Origin: Odontesthes bonariensis
Taxonomy: Eukaryota > Chordata > Actinopteri > Atheriniformes > Atherinopsidae
Direction of reading: 5' to 3'
NCBI RefSeq assembly: GCF_027942865.1
Contig: NC_134525.1
Location: 22,381,657-22,445,656, forward strand
Length of the DNA stretch: 64,000 nt
The translations under genes were made by a program, and so were the position numbers. Of the stretch, positions 42,373 through 52,022 are shown one piece after another (position 1 is the stretch's first letter; each line of letters opens with the position of its first letter). The notes below the pieces were generated by a model. The model saw only the letters and a list, made by a program, of their open reading frames with translations, ran no database searches and was not told the DNA's origin.

Positions 42373-45300
42373 TCAGGTCAGCCCCACGTGATCACAAAAG
42401 AAGGGATCAGCCTCACGGAGGAACTCGATCATCTTTGAACTGGCAGCGTCACCTTTCCTCCTCACAGTGTCGAAAACATATTGAGCTTTGTCCCTTCGGC
42501 TTCGATTCTCCTCTGCTGCCTCTCTTTCAGAATCAGTGATCACCTTTGTCTCCAGCAGTTTGTCCACCAGACTCTGGAGAACAGCTCCTGATATTCCCTC
42601 AATGAAGCTTCTCCGTATCGTCAACATTCTATCGACTGGACGGACATTCGGAGCTGCCACTGTAGATGGGAAAAGACAAACCTCTCTTTCCCAAGCACAG
42701 CAGGAGCTGCTCGTGTTTTCAACTCTCAGGTTGATAACACTTATGATGTTTTTTAAAATCACCTGGAATGATGTAAAGTAGCTGTTGTGAGACTCCTCAT
42801 CAAATTCTGCTTCTGTTGGTTGAACTTTAACCAACTCACTTCCAAGATCAGTGGACAGACTGTAAACCTGCTTCGGCTGCAGTCTACAGTGTGGAGATGC
42901 ATCTATGTACCTCTCATCTCCAATCAGTTTCCGTCTGGTGCGCTGCAGATCCCGGATCACAATGTTCCTCGGTACCAACAACACATTGAGTAAAGACCTG
43001 ACATCAAGATTATCTGGGAGTTTATAGAACAGCAGAACTAATGCGTTGACCGGGTCAGGAGGAGAGTCTTCATCCTTGACGTTACCAAAACCAGAAAACC
43101 CTGTGATGTTTATGATAACATGAGTTTCTGTTATCTTATGAGGGCTGATAAACTCGATGCCATCATCAGTAATATGAGCCACTGACAAGAAGTTAGATCC
43201 ACCTGTGGAGAGGATCTCACAGTGGGGGAGATGAAGCTGACACACAGACTGCTGCAGGCATTTGATGTCAAACAGGGGCCCTGCAGGCTTCTTGTGATGT
43301 TGCCTCAGTAGCCTCCTGTTCCACGGAACAATCCTGTAAAGCACTTCGCCTTCTCCCTCCATGTGAAACACCAGGCCGGACACGCTGCACTGGTACAGAC
43401 CTGGACTGGAGCACTGGAACATGTAGGCTTCATCATCAAAATCCTCTGTGAAATCAGGTGTAAACACTTTTTGTGCTTTTGTGCACAAGTTTTTTGGTTT
43501 AGTGAGTATTGTGAGAAGTGTGTCTGTTTCTCCTGGGAATTCACCAGAACCACCAGACATGGTTTCTGATTGCACAGATGAAAGTCCACTTCCAGTGCGT
43601 TTTCCCTCATCTTTTGGAGGTAAATGAGTCCCTGTGATGGGCTGGCGGACTGTCCAGGGCCCGACTGACGGATTTAGCGGGTCTAGAAAATGGATGGATA
43701 GTAAACGAGTCCCTGCCTTTTTTCTTCCTTTTAGCTCATGTTGTTTTCCCTCATCATCTTTACTTTGAGAACTCATGAGTGGTTGTGCTCTTCCAAGTGA
43801 GAGCTGGGGGGAGTCATTAATGCAGGAAGGGGACTGTGAAGATACCCATAAATCTGGTTTTCTGTGATCAGGCAGAACAGAAAGGTCCTGGAGCATTGTG
43901 CTGGTGGCTACATCTGTGTTGGCTACAGTGGTTTCTGTCTTTTTTCTTCTTTTAAACTTGTGTTGTTTTCCATCAAAATACTTAAAGTGACGATCCAATT
44001 CTATTGGAGGTACCAATGTCCCTGCCTTTTCTCTTCCTTTTAGCTCATGTTGTTTTCCCTCATCATCTTTACTTTGAGAACCCATGAGTGGTTGTGCTCT
44101 TCTTCTTTTAAACTTGAGTTGTTTTCCCTCATCATCTTTACTTTGAGAACCCATGAGTGGTTGTGCTCTTCTTCTTTCAAACTCGTGTTGTATTCCATCA
44201 AAATATTTAAAGAGATGATCCAATTCTATTGGAGGTAAACGTGTCCCTGTCTTTTCTCTTCCTTTTAGCTCAAGTTGTTTTCCCTCATCACCTTTACTTT
44301 GAGAACTCATGAGTGGTTGTGCTCTTCCAAATGAGAGCTGGGGGGAGTCATTAATGCAGGAAGGGGACTGTGAAGATACCCATAAATCTGGTTTGCTGTG
44401 ATCAGGCAGAACAGAAAGGTCCTGGAGCATTGTGCTGGTGGCTACATCTGTGTTGCCTCCAATGGTTTCTGTCTTTTTTCTTCTTTTAAACTTGTGTTGT
44501 TTTCCCTCGTCATCTTTACTTTGAGAACCCATGAGTGGTTGTGCTCTTCTTCTTTCAAACTTGAGTTGTTTTCCATCATAATACTTAAAGAGATGATCCA
44601 ATTTTATTGGAGGTACCAATGTCCTTGCCTTTTCTCTTCCTTTTAGCTCATGTTGTTTTCCCTCATCATCTTTACTTTGAGAACCCATGAGTGGTTGTGC
44701 TCTTCCAATTGGGAGCTGGGTGAAGTCATTAATGCAGGAAGGGGACTGTGAAGATACCCATAAATCTGGTTTGCTGTGATCAGGCAGAGCAGAAAGATCC
44801 TGGAGCATTGTGCTGGTGGCAACATCTGTGTTGGCTCCTGTGTTTTTCTCTCTTCCTTTTAGTTCATGTTGTTTTCCATCATAATTTCTTCCTGGATAAT
44901 CTATCTGTGGTTCTCTAATTTCACCCCCTGTTTTCTTCTCGGTTTCTTTTAGCATATGTTCTTCTTCAAGATAATCTTTATCTAACCAGTTATCCACTAG
45001 CTGAGTTGCTGCTGTTGTAGGTGTTGCTGACTTATACAGAGGAATGTTATGTAACCAATCTGGAAAAAGCAAAGGCCCAGAAGAGTAATAGCTGAGAGGT
45101 AAGTCTTGCAGGTTTCCCCTGTAATTCCCACTATCTATGTCACCTGTTTTACCTTTTACTGTCCTCTCCCTTCTTCTTAGCTTATGTGGTTTAGCATCAT
45201 CATCGCATACATGCATCAGAGGATCTGTTGTATTAAAACCTACCTTTAACCCTTTTCCTTCAACTAGTTTAGACTGTGGTATATTGGAATATTTATCTTG

Positions 45301-45537
45301 AGAATGCCAATGTGGTTTTGCTCTCATTTTATTACGCACTCTCTTTTCTCTTCCTTTCAGCTCATGTTTTTTTCCATAATAATCCTTATCTGGAGAACCC
45401 ATCTGACCTTTTGAGTCTGTATGTTTTATTTCATCTTTTTGCCCAGGATGCATTTCCTTTTTTTCCTCTGATGGGTCAGTGGATGTTCCCTGACCTTGGG
45501 ACACCAAAGAGCTTGTGGATCTCAATCTTCGTTTCAT
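42373..45537 (-). CDS. FIIND-CARD protein (CARD8/NLRP1-C-terminus-like) with long repeat-built N-terminus
   Basis: 1054 codons in one exon. Residues 1-660 are charged, low-complexity and repetitive: three 43-residue units (236-278, 362-404, 540-582), six 25-residue 'RAQPLM(G/S)SQSKDDEGKQ' units, and three 'PPIELDHLFKYFDG'-type units, with a basic HELKGREK/HKFKRRKK core recurring throughout. Residues ~695-960 are a FIIND (ZU5-UPA) domain with GLYQCSVSGLVF, His788 (SVAHITDDG) and the cleavage motif GF-SGFG at F814/S815. Residues ~975-1050 are a CARD (FIEGISGAVLQSLVDKLLET ... VRRKGDAASSKMIEFL). CARD8 and NLRP1 cleave themselves at F|S; degradation of the N-terminal part then frees UPA-CARD to seed an inflammasome. 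There is no NACHT, LRR or pyrin domain. An in-frame stop precedes the ATG after a splice acceptor near 45610, supporting this start. True CARD8 orthology is unproven. Confidence 0.85.
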   Translation of the reverse strand: MKRRLRSTSSLVSQGQGTSTDPSEEKKEMHPGQKDEIKHTDSKGQMGSPDKDYYGKKHELKGREKRVRNKMRAKPHWHSQDKYSNIPQSKLVEGKGLKVGFNTTDPLMHVCDDDAKPHKLRRRERTVKGKTGDIDSGNYRGNLQDLPLSYYSSGPLLFPDWLHNIPLYKSATPTTAATQLVDNWLDKDYLEEEHMLKETEKKTGGEIREPQIDYPGRNYDGKQHELKGREKNTGANTDVATSTMLQDLSALPDHSKPDLWVSSQSPSCINDFTQLPIGRAQPLMGSQSKDDEGKQHELKGREKARTLVPPIKLDHLFKYYDGKQLKFERRRAQPLMGSQSKDDEGKQHKFKRRKKTETIGGNTDVATSTMLQDLSVLPDHSKPDLWVSSQSPSCINDSPQLSFGRAQPLMSSQSKGDEGKQLELKGREKTGTRLPPIELDHLFKYFDGIQHEFERRRAQPLMGSQSKDDEGKQLKFKRRRAQPLMGSQSKDDEGKQHELKGREKAGTLVPPIELDRHFKYFDGKQHKFKRRKKTETTVANTDVATSTMLQDLSVLPDHRKPDLWVSSQSPSCINDSPQLSLGRAQPLMSSQSKDDEGKQHELKGRKKAGTRLLSIHFLDPLNPSVGPWTVRQPITGTHLPPKDEGKRTGSGLSSVQSETMSGGSGEFPGETDTLLTILTKPKNLCTKAQKVFTPDFTEDFDDEAYMFQCSSPGLYQCSVSGLVFHMEGEGEVLYRIVPWNRRLLRQHHKKPAGPLFDIKCLQQSVCQLHLPHCEILSTGGSNFLSVAHITDDGIEFISPHKITETHVIINITGFSGFGNVKDEDSPPDPVNALVLLFYKLPDNLDVRSLLNVLLVPRNIVIRDLQRTRRKLIGDERYIDASPHCRLQPKQVYSLSTDLGSELVKVQPTEAEFDEESHNSYFTSFQVILKNIISVINLRVENTSSSCCAWEREVCLFPSTVAAPNVRPVDRMLTIRRSFIEGISGAVLQSLVDKLLETKVITDSEREAAEENRSRRDKAQYVFDTVRRKGDAASSKMIEFLREADPFFCDHVGLT
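43618..43704 (-). repeat. Exonised interspersed-repeat piece inside the FIIND-CARD reading frame
   Basis: The plus strand reads 'gatgggctggcggactgtccagggcccgactgacggatttagcgggtctagaaaatggatggata'. This is the 3' end of the abundant fish SINE-like family (compare 52265-52386 and 9155-9180), including the start of the GATG tail. In the minus-strand protein it supplies about residues 612-640 (FLDPLNPSVGPWTVRQPITG) without breaking the frame. Confidence 0.72.
43717..44830 (-). repeat. Compound in-frame tandem repeat within the FIIND-CARD N-terminus
   Basis: DNA counterpart of residues 236-607. 75-bp units (six), 129-bp units (three) and ~75-bp units (three) alternate as C-A-B-A-C-A-B-A-A-B-C-A. 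All unit lengths are multiples of three. Copies are very similar (for example the block at 43738-43800 and that at 44268-44330), which points to recent unequal exchange or gene conversion. Confidence 0.85.
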
Positions 45538-45610
45538 CTTGGATAATGTTTCATTTGACCCACGTGAAAGGGACCCATGTGACCATTTGGCTCTTGTTTT
45601 TCACCACCTG
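45538..45610 (-). other. 5'UTR end and splice acceptor of the FIIND-CARD gene
   Basis: On the minus strand 'tcctgtctttcag' (about 45623-45611) is a good acceptor. The exon then runs to the ATG at 45537. An in-frame TGA just after the junction makes this stretch untranslated in the FIIND frame. Confidence 0.55.
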
Positions 45611-46557
45611 AAAGACAGGATTTAAAATCAGAAACCATATAAAATGTAATTTTTTGCTGAAAATTTCATCATCAACCACAATAGTATAGCTGGTATTGAT
45701 TTTATCTTGTGTGTCTGTATGTGTGAGATGTTGGGATGAAGGATACATGGAAAACCAGATGAACATACATGTGTTTGAGAGTGTATACTGTATATCTTTT
45801 TGCGATCCCTCTTGTGATATCTCTGACACCAGCAGACCACAGCACATTAAATGGTTTTACCACCACAAACTGGTCAAATGATCCAAGCTTCCTCAGAAAG
45901 AAGAGTTTGCTCATTCCCCGTCTAAACACAGCACAGTTTCGGACCTTCAGTCCAGTCTGTCATTCAGGTGTACACTCAAGTAGCACCACTTTCTGAAGAT
46001 GATTGCCTCGGCTGCAGTTTTTGTCCACCATCACATTGATCTGGGTGGCAATTAAGAGCAGAAGATTCCAGCAGGACCACCTCACAAAAATATTATTAGG
46101 TAGAATGACTCACAGTTGTACTGAGAACCTGAAGTGTGCCAAGTGAACAACACTACATACATAACATCAGTCTTTTTTAGTTATCTTGTGTTACTACCCA
46201 CTTAATCAGACTGGGAAACTTATCAGTTTTGGACAAATGTTGCTCGAGTTTCTTAATTAGATTCCACCATAGCATTGCGTGTTTCCACATATCAGTTTCA
46301 CTTTATAGGCAGAAAAATTACATCCTCCCCTGGTGTTCTTCTTTGGTAATTTCCACATGCCCAAAAGACATGGGTCAGTCCCACATTGGTGTTTATTTAA
46401 CACATCAAGCTGGCTCACTAAATCAGCGGAGTGACAACAGCACTGTTTGAGTGGTGCTTTGAGTTTCAAAATGCTGGCTTCATGTGTATAAGGACCCACT
46501 GAGGCAGTCCCATTTCTCCTCAATTACTAAACCCCCACCCCCCAGAGGTGTATCAGT
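45611..46557. other. Region upstream of the FIIND-CARD coding exon, no gene seen
   Basis: Probable intron or 5' flank of the minus-strand gene. Overlapping open frames on both strands (45628-45996, 46229-46523) show no domain. Confidence 0.4.
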
Positions 46558-47285
46558 AGCCCCTTTCACACTGTGACCCGCTACCTTAGCGGGTCCAAAT
46601 TGCACCTTCGACCCGCGTCGAGCAATGTGAACGCTTGGCGTGTTGGTGACCCGTGTTGCCTGAAGCCGAGTTCAGGGGGCGTTGCCTAGTGGCAGAGCGT
46701 CACACGAAACACATAAAATGCTGGGCGTGTACAATGACGTAGGCACAAGCCATGCGTCGGAGGTAGGGTTAAATACACCTTGAGGACTCGTTTTTGCAAT
46801 TGTATATGCAGTTCATGGAGATGTTATTTTACGGGGTGTGGATGGTTACAACGTGGGATGCCGCTGAAGAACATATGCGGAGAATACAAGAGCACTATAG
46901 TCCCCGAAATGTGGCGGTAAATAACGTCCTCTGCTCCGAGGCTGAGGAGCTCGCGGACCTCCTTGTCTCCCCAGTTTACCATATTAAAAAATGTCTCGAA
47001 CTTGATGTAGGCTAAAACAGAGTAAAACTTGTCCTCACCAGTCGCTGTTGTTCTGAATCAGCTGTCCATTCTGTCTTTTAAACTCCTCACGTCACGCCAC
47101 CTCCACGTCCGATCCGCGTCGATTGCGTTCACACCAAACTCGGCTCGGCAAAAAGACTAGGGTCCGACGCGGGTCGAAAGGCGAGTCGAGTTGACGCGGC
47201 AGCCCGGGTCGGCAGTCTGAACGCAACAGCGGACACGCTAAATTCGCGGATTAAACGCGGGTTATTCGTCAGTGTGAAAGGGGCT
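46558..47285. mobile_element. 728-bp CpG-rich DNA transposon with AGCCCCTTTCACAC ends
   Basis: Ends AGCCCCTTTCACAC (46558-46571) and GTGTGAAAGGGGCT (47272-47285) are exact inverted copies. The flanking triplet AGT on both sides (46555-46557 and 47286-47288) is a possible 3-bp target duplication. Interior has many 'gacccgcg/cgcgggtcg' words in both orientations. A 73-codon open frame at 46794-47015 has no recognised domain. Confidence 0.8.
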
Positions 47286-47554
47286 AGTGATAGATCAACT
47301 TTTACCCCCTCTTCTGCCTCTGTACCTGCACACATGACACAATGTGCAACAAAGGCACCAGTTTGAGAGGGTTTTGTTGACCAAGCAGATCAACTTCAGC
47401 TGTGTGACTACCATGTTTAGATAGGTTGAATTGTTCTTGGAATAATCAATGCAGTGTCTGGTCTGCTCAAGAGAAAACATCTAAAACCTGAGCTTTAACT
47501 TCAGCATCAAGTCAAATTAGTTTAAACCACTAAGATTATTTCTGACACAACAAA

Positions 47555-47765
47555 CTGCCCAGCTCCTGGTACAAACCATGGTCATTGACTACCCGAACGA
47601 CCCCCTAACAGGCCTCCTGGTCAAGAACGCGGTGGCGCATCTGGTTTTCCATCTCCAGGACAGGGCATAGCCTAAGTCGCCCCTCTGTTCACTGAACTAC
47701 ACTGGCTACCTAGCTGCTCGCATCAAATTCCAATCACCAATGCTAGGGTCAAGGTAGGACCGGTC
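47555..47765 (+). mobile_element. CR1/L2-type LINE reverse-transcriptase remnant
   Basis: Reads AQLLVQTMVIDYPNDPLTGLLVKNAVAHLV, stop, then SPLCSLNYTGYLAARIKFQS. This parallels the RT thumb '...VISRLDYCNALL...QNAAARLVF...TPLL.SLHWLPVAARIKFK' with an internal deletion. One stop; short and old. Confidence 0.6.
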
Positions 47766-48121
47766 AGGATCAAAGGAATATTTTAAAGAGTAGGTAGACA
47801 AAATGTTTTCGGACGTCAAAAGACACACTGTTGCACCCAGGTTGCCCAAACACATCTTTAGCCCTCTTAGAACAAAAAAATGTAACAGACTGTCACAGAG
47901 ATCACACGTGACACCTCATAGACAAGAGTGTACAAGTTGAAGATGGTCGTAATTTATTGATTCGTTTATTTTTAGCTCGAGCGGGGCTGAGCAGGTTTCC
48001 AGGAAGTCCAGGGCGGAGTCTGGCTTGCACCTGCCAGCAAACCTTCTGCTCGTCTGCTCTCGTTACCGCTGGCCTCTTTAACCGCAGGAGCTCCAAACGA
48101 AACTTCGCCAGATTGTGTTAA

Positions 48122-48312
48122 AGGCTCTTGCATGGTTGCCGCGATGGCTCGCCATGCAAGGTTGCTGCGATGGCTCGCGCAAGCAGTGTTGATGACGTCA
48201 CGGTTTCGTGCCGGCCATTTATAGTGGCGCGAGTCGATGCGCCAGTAGTTGCAATTTTGTCCGTCACAGAGGTGTCGCTGCTACGTGAAGGTTATGTCTA
48301 ACTACTCTGCAA
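48122..48312 (+). mobile_element. Solo end of the TAGCATGG/CRE transposon family
   Basis: 'gcatggttgccgcgatggctcg...gatgacgtcacg...agtagttgcaattttgtccgtcacagaggtg...ctacgtgaaggtta' is the counterpart of the right end of the 13882-14547 element read inward (about 80% by eye), including TGACGTCA (48193-48200). The first ~25 bp are tandemly duplicated (gcatggttgccgcgatggct, then gcaaggttgctgcgatggct). Confidence 0.72.
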
Positions 48313-49364
48313 CAGGTACGTCACCAGACACTTTTTACCGGGGCACGTGCCCCTATAAACATGCGTTGTGCCCCTGTAAAAATTCCCACATACATCCTTC
48401 AGACTACGCTGACTGATGTGCCAAGGAAGAATAACATAGGCACGATTTTCATTATTTCAACCACGTAACCTACTTTAGCCAATGCTGCATCTACCAAAGA
48501 GTGGGAAGGCAAGATCCTGCGGCCCGCACGTCTTTTATCAGCGGATAGTCACCCAATATGTTGCCAATTGAAGCGTAGTAGGCTATATGAACCACTACAT
48601 ATTGATGGAATGCCATCAATGGACATAATGACAGCAACAAGGAGAACTGAGAGTGAAGTGGAGGGAGGTGAGAAATTTGTTTTCTCTGTTGTGTCGACCC
48701 CCACGCCTACCTATAGGCCACTGTAAATTCTTACACCAAATACACAACTTTTGCATTTAGGCTTAAACAGTGTCTGGTTCCATGGCAGATGCAAAATGCG
48801 AGACAATATATTATTCTGCCTATCATAGCCTATTTACTAAACTATCTTAGGCGTTATAAATGGGTAAAATGTGGCTAGGCTAGTTTAAAAGGCTACTCAA
48901 TCAGGGGAATAACTTATCAGACCATATCAGCTACTCTTAATTTAAGATTTTGACTTTTTATTTGGCAATATCCCCTCTTGCAGAAGTATTTATTGACTGT
49001 GCTACAGTAAGATTAAAACATGTTCAGTACCTGGACTGAAATATTGTTCATTATTTTGCATCTGTTCAAAATTGTAACATTGTTTATATTGTGTTATTTA
49101 GTAATATTGCCTCTTGTAAAAGGCTGACTTGATTATGTTTGATGTGCTACAGAAGGAGGAATTGAAAAGTTAAATGGCTGAACTCAAAAGTGTTTGTATT
49201 TGCTTAGATACCCTATAGCTCCGTTGAACCTGTTGAGGTTCATGCACATTTGAATAAATGTTCTTATACATTCAGTACAGGCTCATTTTCTGTATACAGT
49301 AAGGCAGTGTTGGTGGGGGTGTTCAGGCTGGGGGCCTGTGCCCCTGTAATCATTGTCTGTGGCC
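48313..49364. other. Probable transposon-derived filler
   Basis: The motif 'gggcacgtgcccctataaac...gtgcccctgtaaaa' at 48350-48380 and 'gcctgtgcccctgtaat' at 49337 recur at the window's left edge. This may be a hAT-like remnant. No coding potential recognised. Confidence 0.3.
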
Positions 49365-50241
49365 CACAGAAACAAAGAGAAAGTGTTATCAGTCATCTTG
49401 AGACTCTCTCTCTAAAACCTAATTACCAAGTTAGAAATCTCGGGGTAATATTGGACTCAGACCTGAACATTAACAGCCACATTAAATCGATAACATCAGC
49501 AGCTTTTTACCATCTAAAAAACATTGCCAGAATCAAAGGAATAGTGTCTAAACCAGACTTAGAAAGACAGATCCATGCGTTTGTCTCCAGCAGGTTAGAC
49601 TACTGTAACGGCCTGCTCACTGGGCTCTAAACGGGCTGTAAGACAGCTGCAGTACATCCAGAATGCTGCTGCTCGAGTACTGACTAGAACCAGGAAATAC
49701 GACCATATTAGTTCAGTGCTCAGGTCTCTGCACTGGCTTCCTGTCGCTCAGAGAATAGACTTTAAAACAGCTCTGCTTGTGTACTAGTCTCTTCATGGTC
49801 AAGCTCCAAAGTACATCTCTGACATGTTAGAGCCATATGAACCAACTCGGGCTCTGAGAACCTCAGGGAGGGGTCTCCTGCTGGTGCCCAGAGTCAGGAC
49901 TAAACAAGGTGAGGCTGCGTTTCAGTTTTATGCTCCTAAAATCTGAAACAGTCTTCCAGAAGATGTGAGACAGGCCTCAACTCTGACAATGTTTAAATCC
50001 AGGCTGAAAACAGTTCTATTTAACTGTGCATATGACACCTGAAAGTGTTTTATCTGCACTCTTCACTTTTAAATTAATTAATTAATGATTATTTTTAATG
50101 TTTTTTTTTATTTTAATTTTAATTATTTATTTTTTTTATGATTTTGCCTTCTTGTCATTTTATGTAGCTGTGAAGCACTTTGAATTGCCTTGTGTACGAA
50201 TTGTGCTCTATAAATAAAATTGCCTTGCCTTGCCTTGCTTA
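49365..50241 (+). mobile_element. L2-clade LINE, 3' end with (TTGCC)n tail
   Basis: The frame 49250-49630 reads HLETLSLKPNYQVRNLGVIL, LNINSHIKSITSAAFYHLKN and [10 protein letters not shown] before a stop. Downstream frames still show the RT C-terminus ([17 protein letters not shown], SLHWLPVAQRIDFK-like). The 3'UTR 'gctgtgaagcactttgaattgcc...tataaataaaattgccttgccttgcc' ends in a TTGCC tail (50219-50238), the expected L2 3' terminus. Same lineage as 3540-5225, opposite strand. Confidence 0.85.
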
Positions 50242-51026
50242 CAGCTGTATGCCTAGCAACGTCCCTGCTCTGCAACGAAAGTCGAGAAGAAAACGATGCC
50301 CCTGTCAAGACATCAATGATACTGCTGCAGTATCTGGAAGATGAAATTCTTAGAACCTAGTGTATTGTGTTACCGCCAGCTTAAAGTTTCGGACAGACCA
50401 TATGCGCTGCTCTTTAGCGAAAATATGTTGAATAAATTAGAACACAGCAGCAAAACCAAAGGGGGGATGCTCAAAAATAATATACAAGAGGTGAAAACTG
50501 TTATAAATTGGCTTTATTCTTAGACTTTATGTATTCATATTCTGTAGTTCTCTAGATAATCTATGTTCCTAGTTTGTACGTTACACTCTGCTCATACAAC
50601 GCAAATGTATCTCCAACACTTTAAGATGACGTAGCGGGATAAAATAACTGGGGCAGATAAAGCGGCTCTTAGGACAGATAGGTCTGGTACAGTAGATGCA
50701 CGCCTGAAACAACACTCACACACACACATCGCTTATCACATCCAAACAACATGGCAAAGACGGTGGATGGCCTGCTCACAGCATGAGTAAGTATTCAATG
50801 ATGCGTCGTCAAATGTAGGTACAACCTCTGTGAGATAAAGGTGGACATAAATATGAAATGTGTCCTGCGAGGGCTCTGTCTCTCCGAGTTCAGCACGGCT
50901 AAACTTCACATGTGACCACGAATAAATACTTTGTTTAACTTAAGATTCCTCCAGCTTGTTCTTGGGCTTCCAATATAAAGAATCGGGTCTAACAAAACGA
51001 AAAAAACACTTGAATAATCATCTCAC

Positions 51027-51170
51027 CTTTGTTTGGCTGCTCCGATGTTCAGCTTCCGCGAATAAGGTGGTTTCCTCCAACTCCGTCTCGTCCACACGGC
51101 AAAAGATGCGCGCTTGCTGAAAACTCGCTCCCGACGTACTGCGCTCGTACCACGGCGCTACCCGGAAATG
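51027..51170 (-). promoter_or_regulatory. Candidate untranslated first exon/promoter of the FIIND-CARD gene
   Basis: A CpG-rich stretch in otherwise AT-rich DNA. On the minus strand it ends AAAG before a consensus gtgaga donor (51026). The FIIND-CARD coding exon 5.4 kb downstream on the same strand begins at a splice acceptor and needs an upstream exon. Linking them is inference; another short gene or transcript could own it. Confidence 0.35.
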
Positions 51171-51539
51171 TGAAAAACAAAGCTTGGCTTTTTTTTAAGA
51201 GTATGGAAGCAGATTGAAAACTTTGAAAGAAAGGTACCTTCTTTATTTTATATTCTCAACAAATTGGTGTCTTTAACAAGTGACAGATGATGCAAGACTT
51301 TTAAAATAGCTGAAGAGTTTTCACTTTGAACGCAGACTTTATGGGGAAATGAGCACTCATACAAAACATTTTGTCCTGGCTAAACATGCCAGAGCCTTGT
51401 TAGAGAATCTTATATCAGACAAGAAGACAACATTCCTCTCCCAAAGGTCCAGCAGCTATACTCCTCAGTACCAGATGTTTACAGATGTTGTTAAAAGCAG
51501 AGAGGATGTTACACAGTGGGAAACATAGTCCTGTCCCGA

Positions 51540-51715
51540 TTAGCTAATATTTTTCACGATATTGTAAAATATCTGTTAAAAAAATTTTTTCATATTTTTC
51601 TACATTGAAATAAATATTGGTTTGTGAGATTTTCAAATCATTTAATTCTGTCTTATTTACATTCTACACACCATCCCAATTTTATTGGAATTGAGGTTGG
51701 TTGGAAAGAATTTTG
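51540..51715. repeat. Interspersed repeat end
   Basis: 'ttggtttgtgagattttcaaatcatttaattctgtcttatttacattctacacaccatcccaattttattggaattgaggttg' matches a recurrent fish repeat terminus ('...cattttacacagcgtcccaacttttttggaattggggttg'), class uncertain. Confidence 0.5.
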
Positions 51716-52022
51716 AATATTACAGAGTTTTTTACAGTTACTTCAACACAAATGTCATTAATTAATAACGGTTTACAATCAAATGCCTTCTACTCGGCTT
51801 TTCTTCCCCCATCATAGAGATTATTCTCAGGATGGTGATTAAAGGTTTTGGATGCCCAGCCCTATGTCCAAATGCCGCTTGTATAAGCCAAGAAAGAGGC
51901 CAGTGATCAAACGGATGAAGCATCTGTACGCAGATTAATTCAATATTCAAGATGGTTCTTCCCACAGTTTGCTGCTGATAAGAAAACAGCTTGACAATTT
52001 TATGACAATAGAAATGGCAACA

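Noticed and set aside
43304..44825. Several open frames of 60-101 codons over the FIIND-CARD exon (both strands)
   Set aside because: Shadows of the 1054-codon frame; the repeated ones simply mirror its repeats.
43717..44830. CRISPR-like array of regular repeats
   Set aside because: Repeats are coding, of several lengths and without unique spacers, in a vertebrate gene.
42373..45537. A NACHT-LRR NLR gene (complete NLRP1)
   Set aside because: No Walker A/B or leucine-rich repeats anywhere in the frame or in the 5 kb on either side on this strand.
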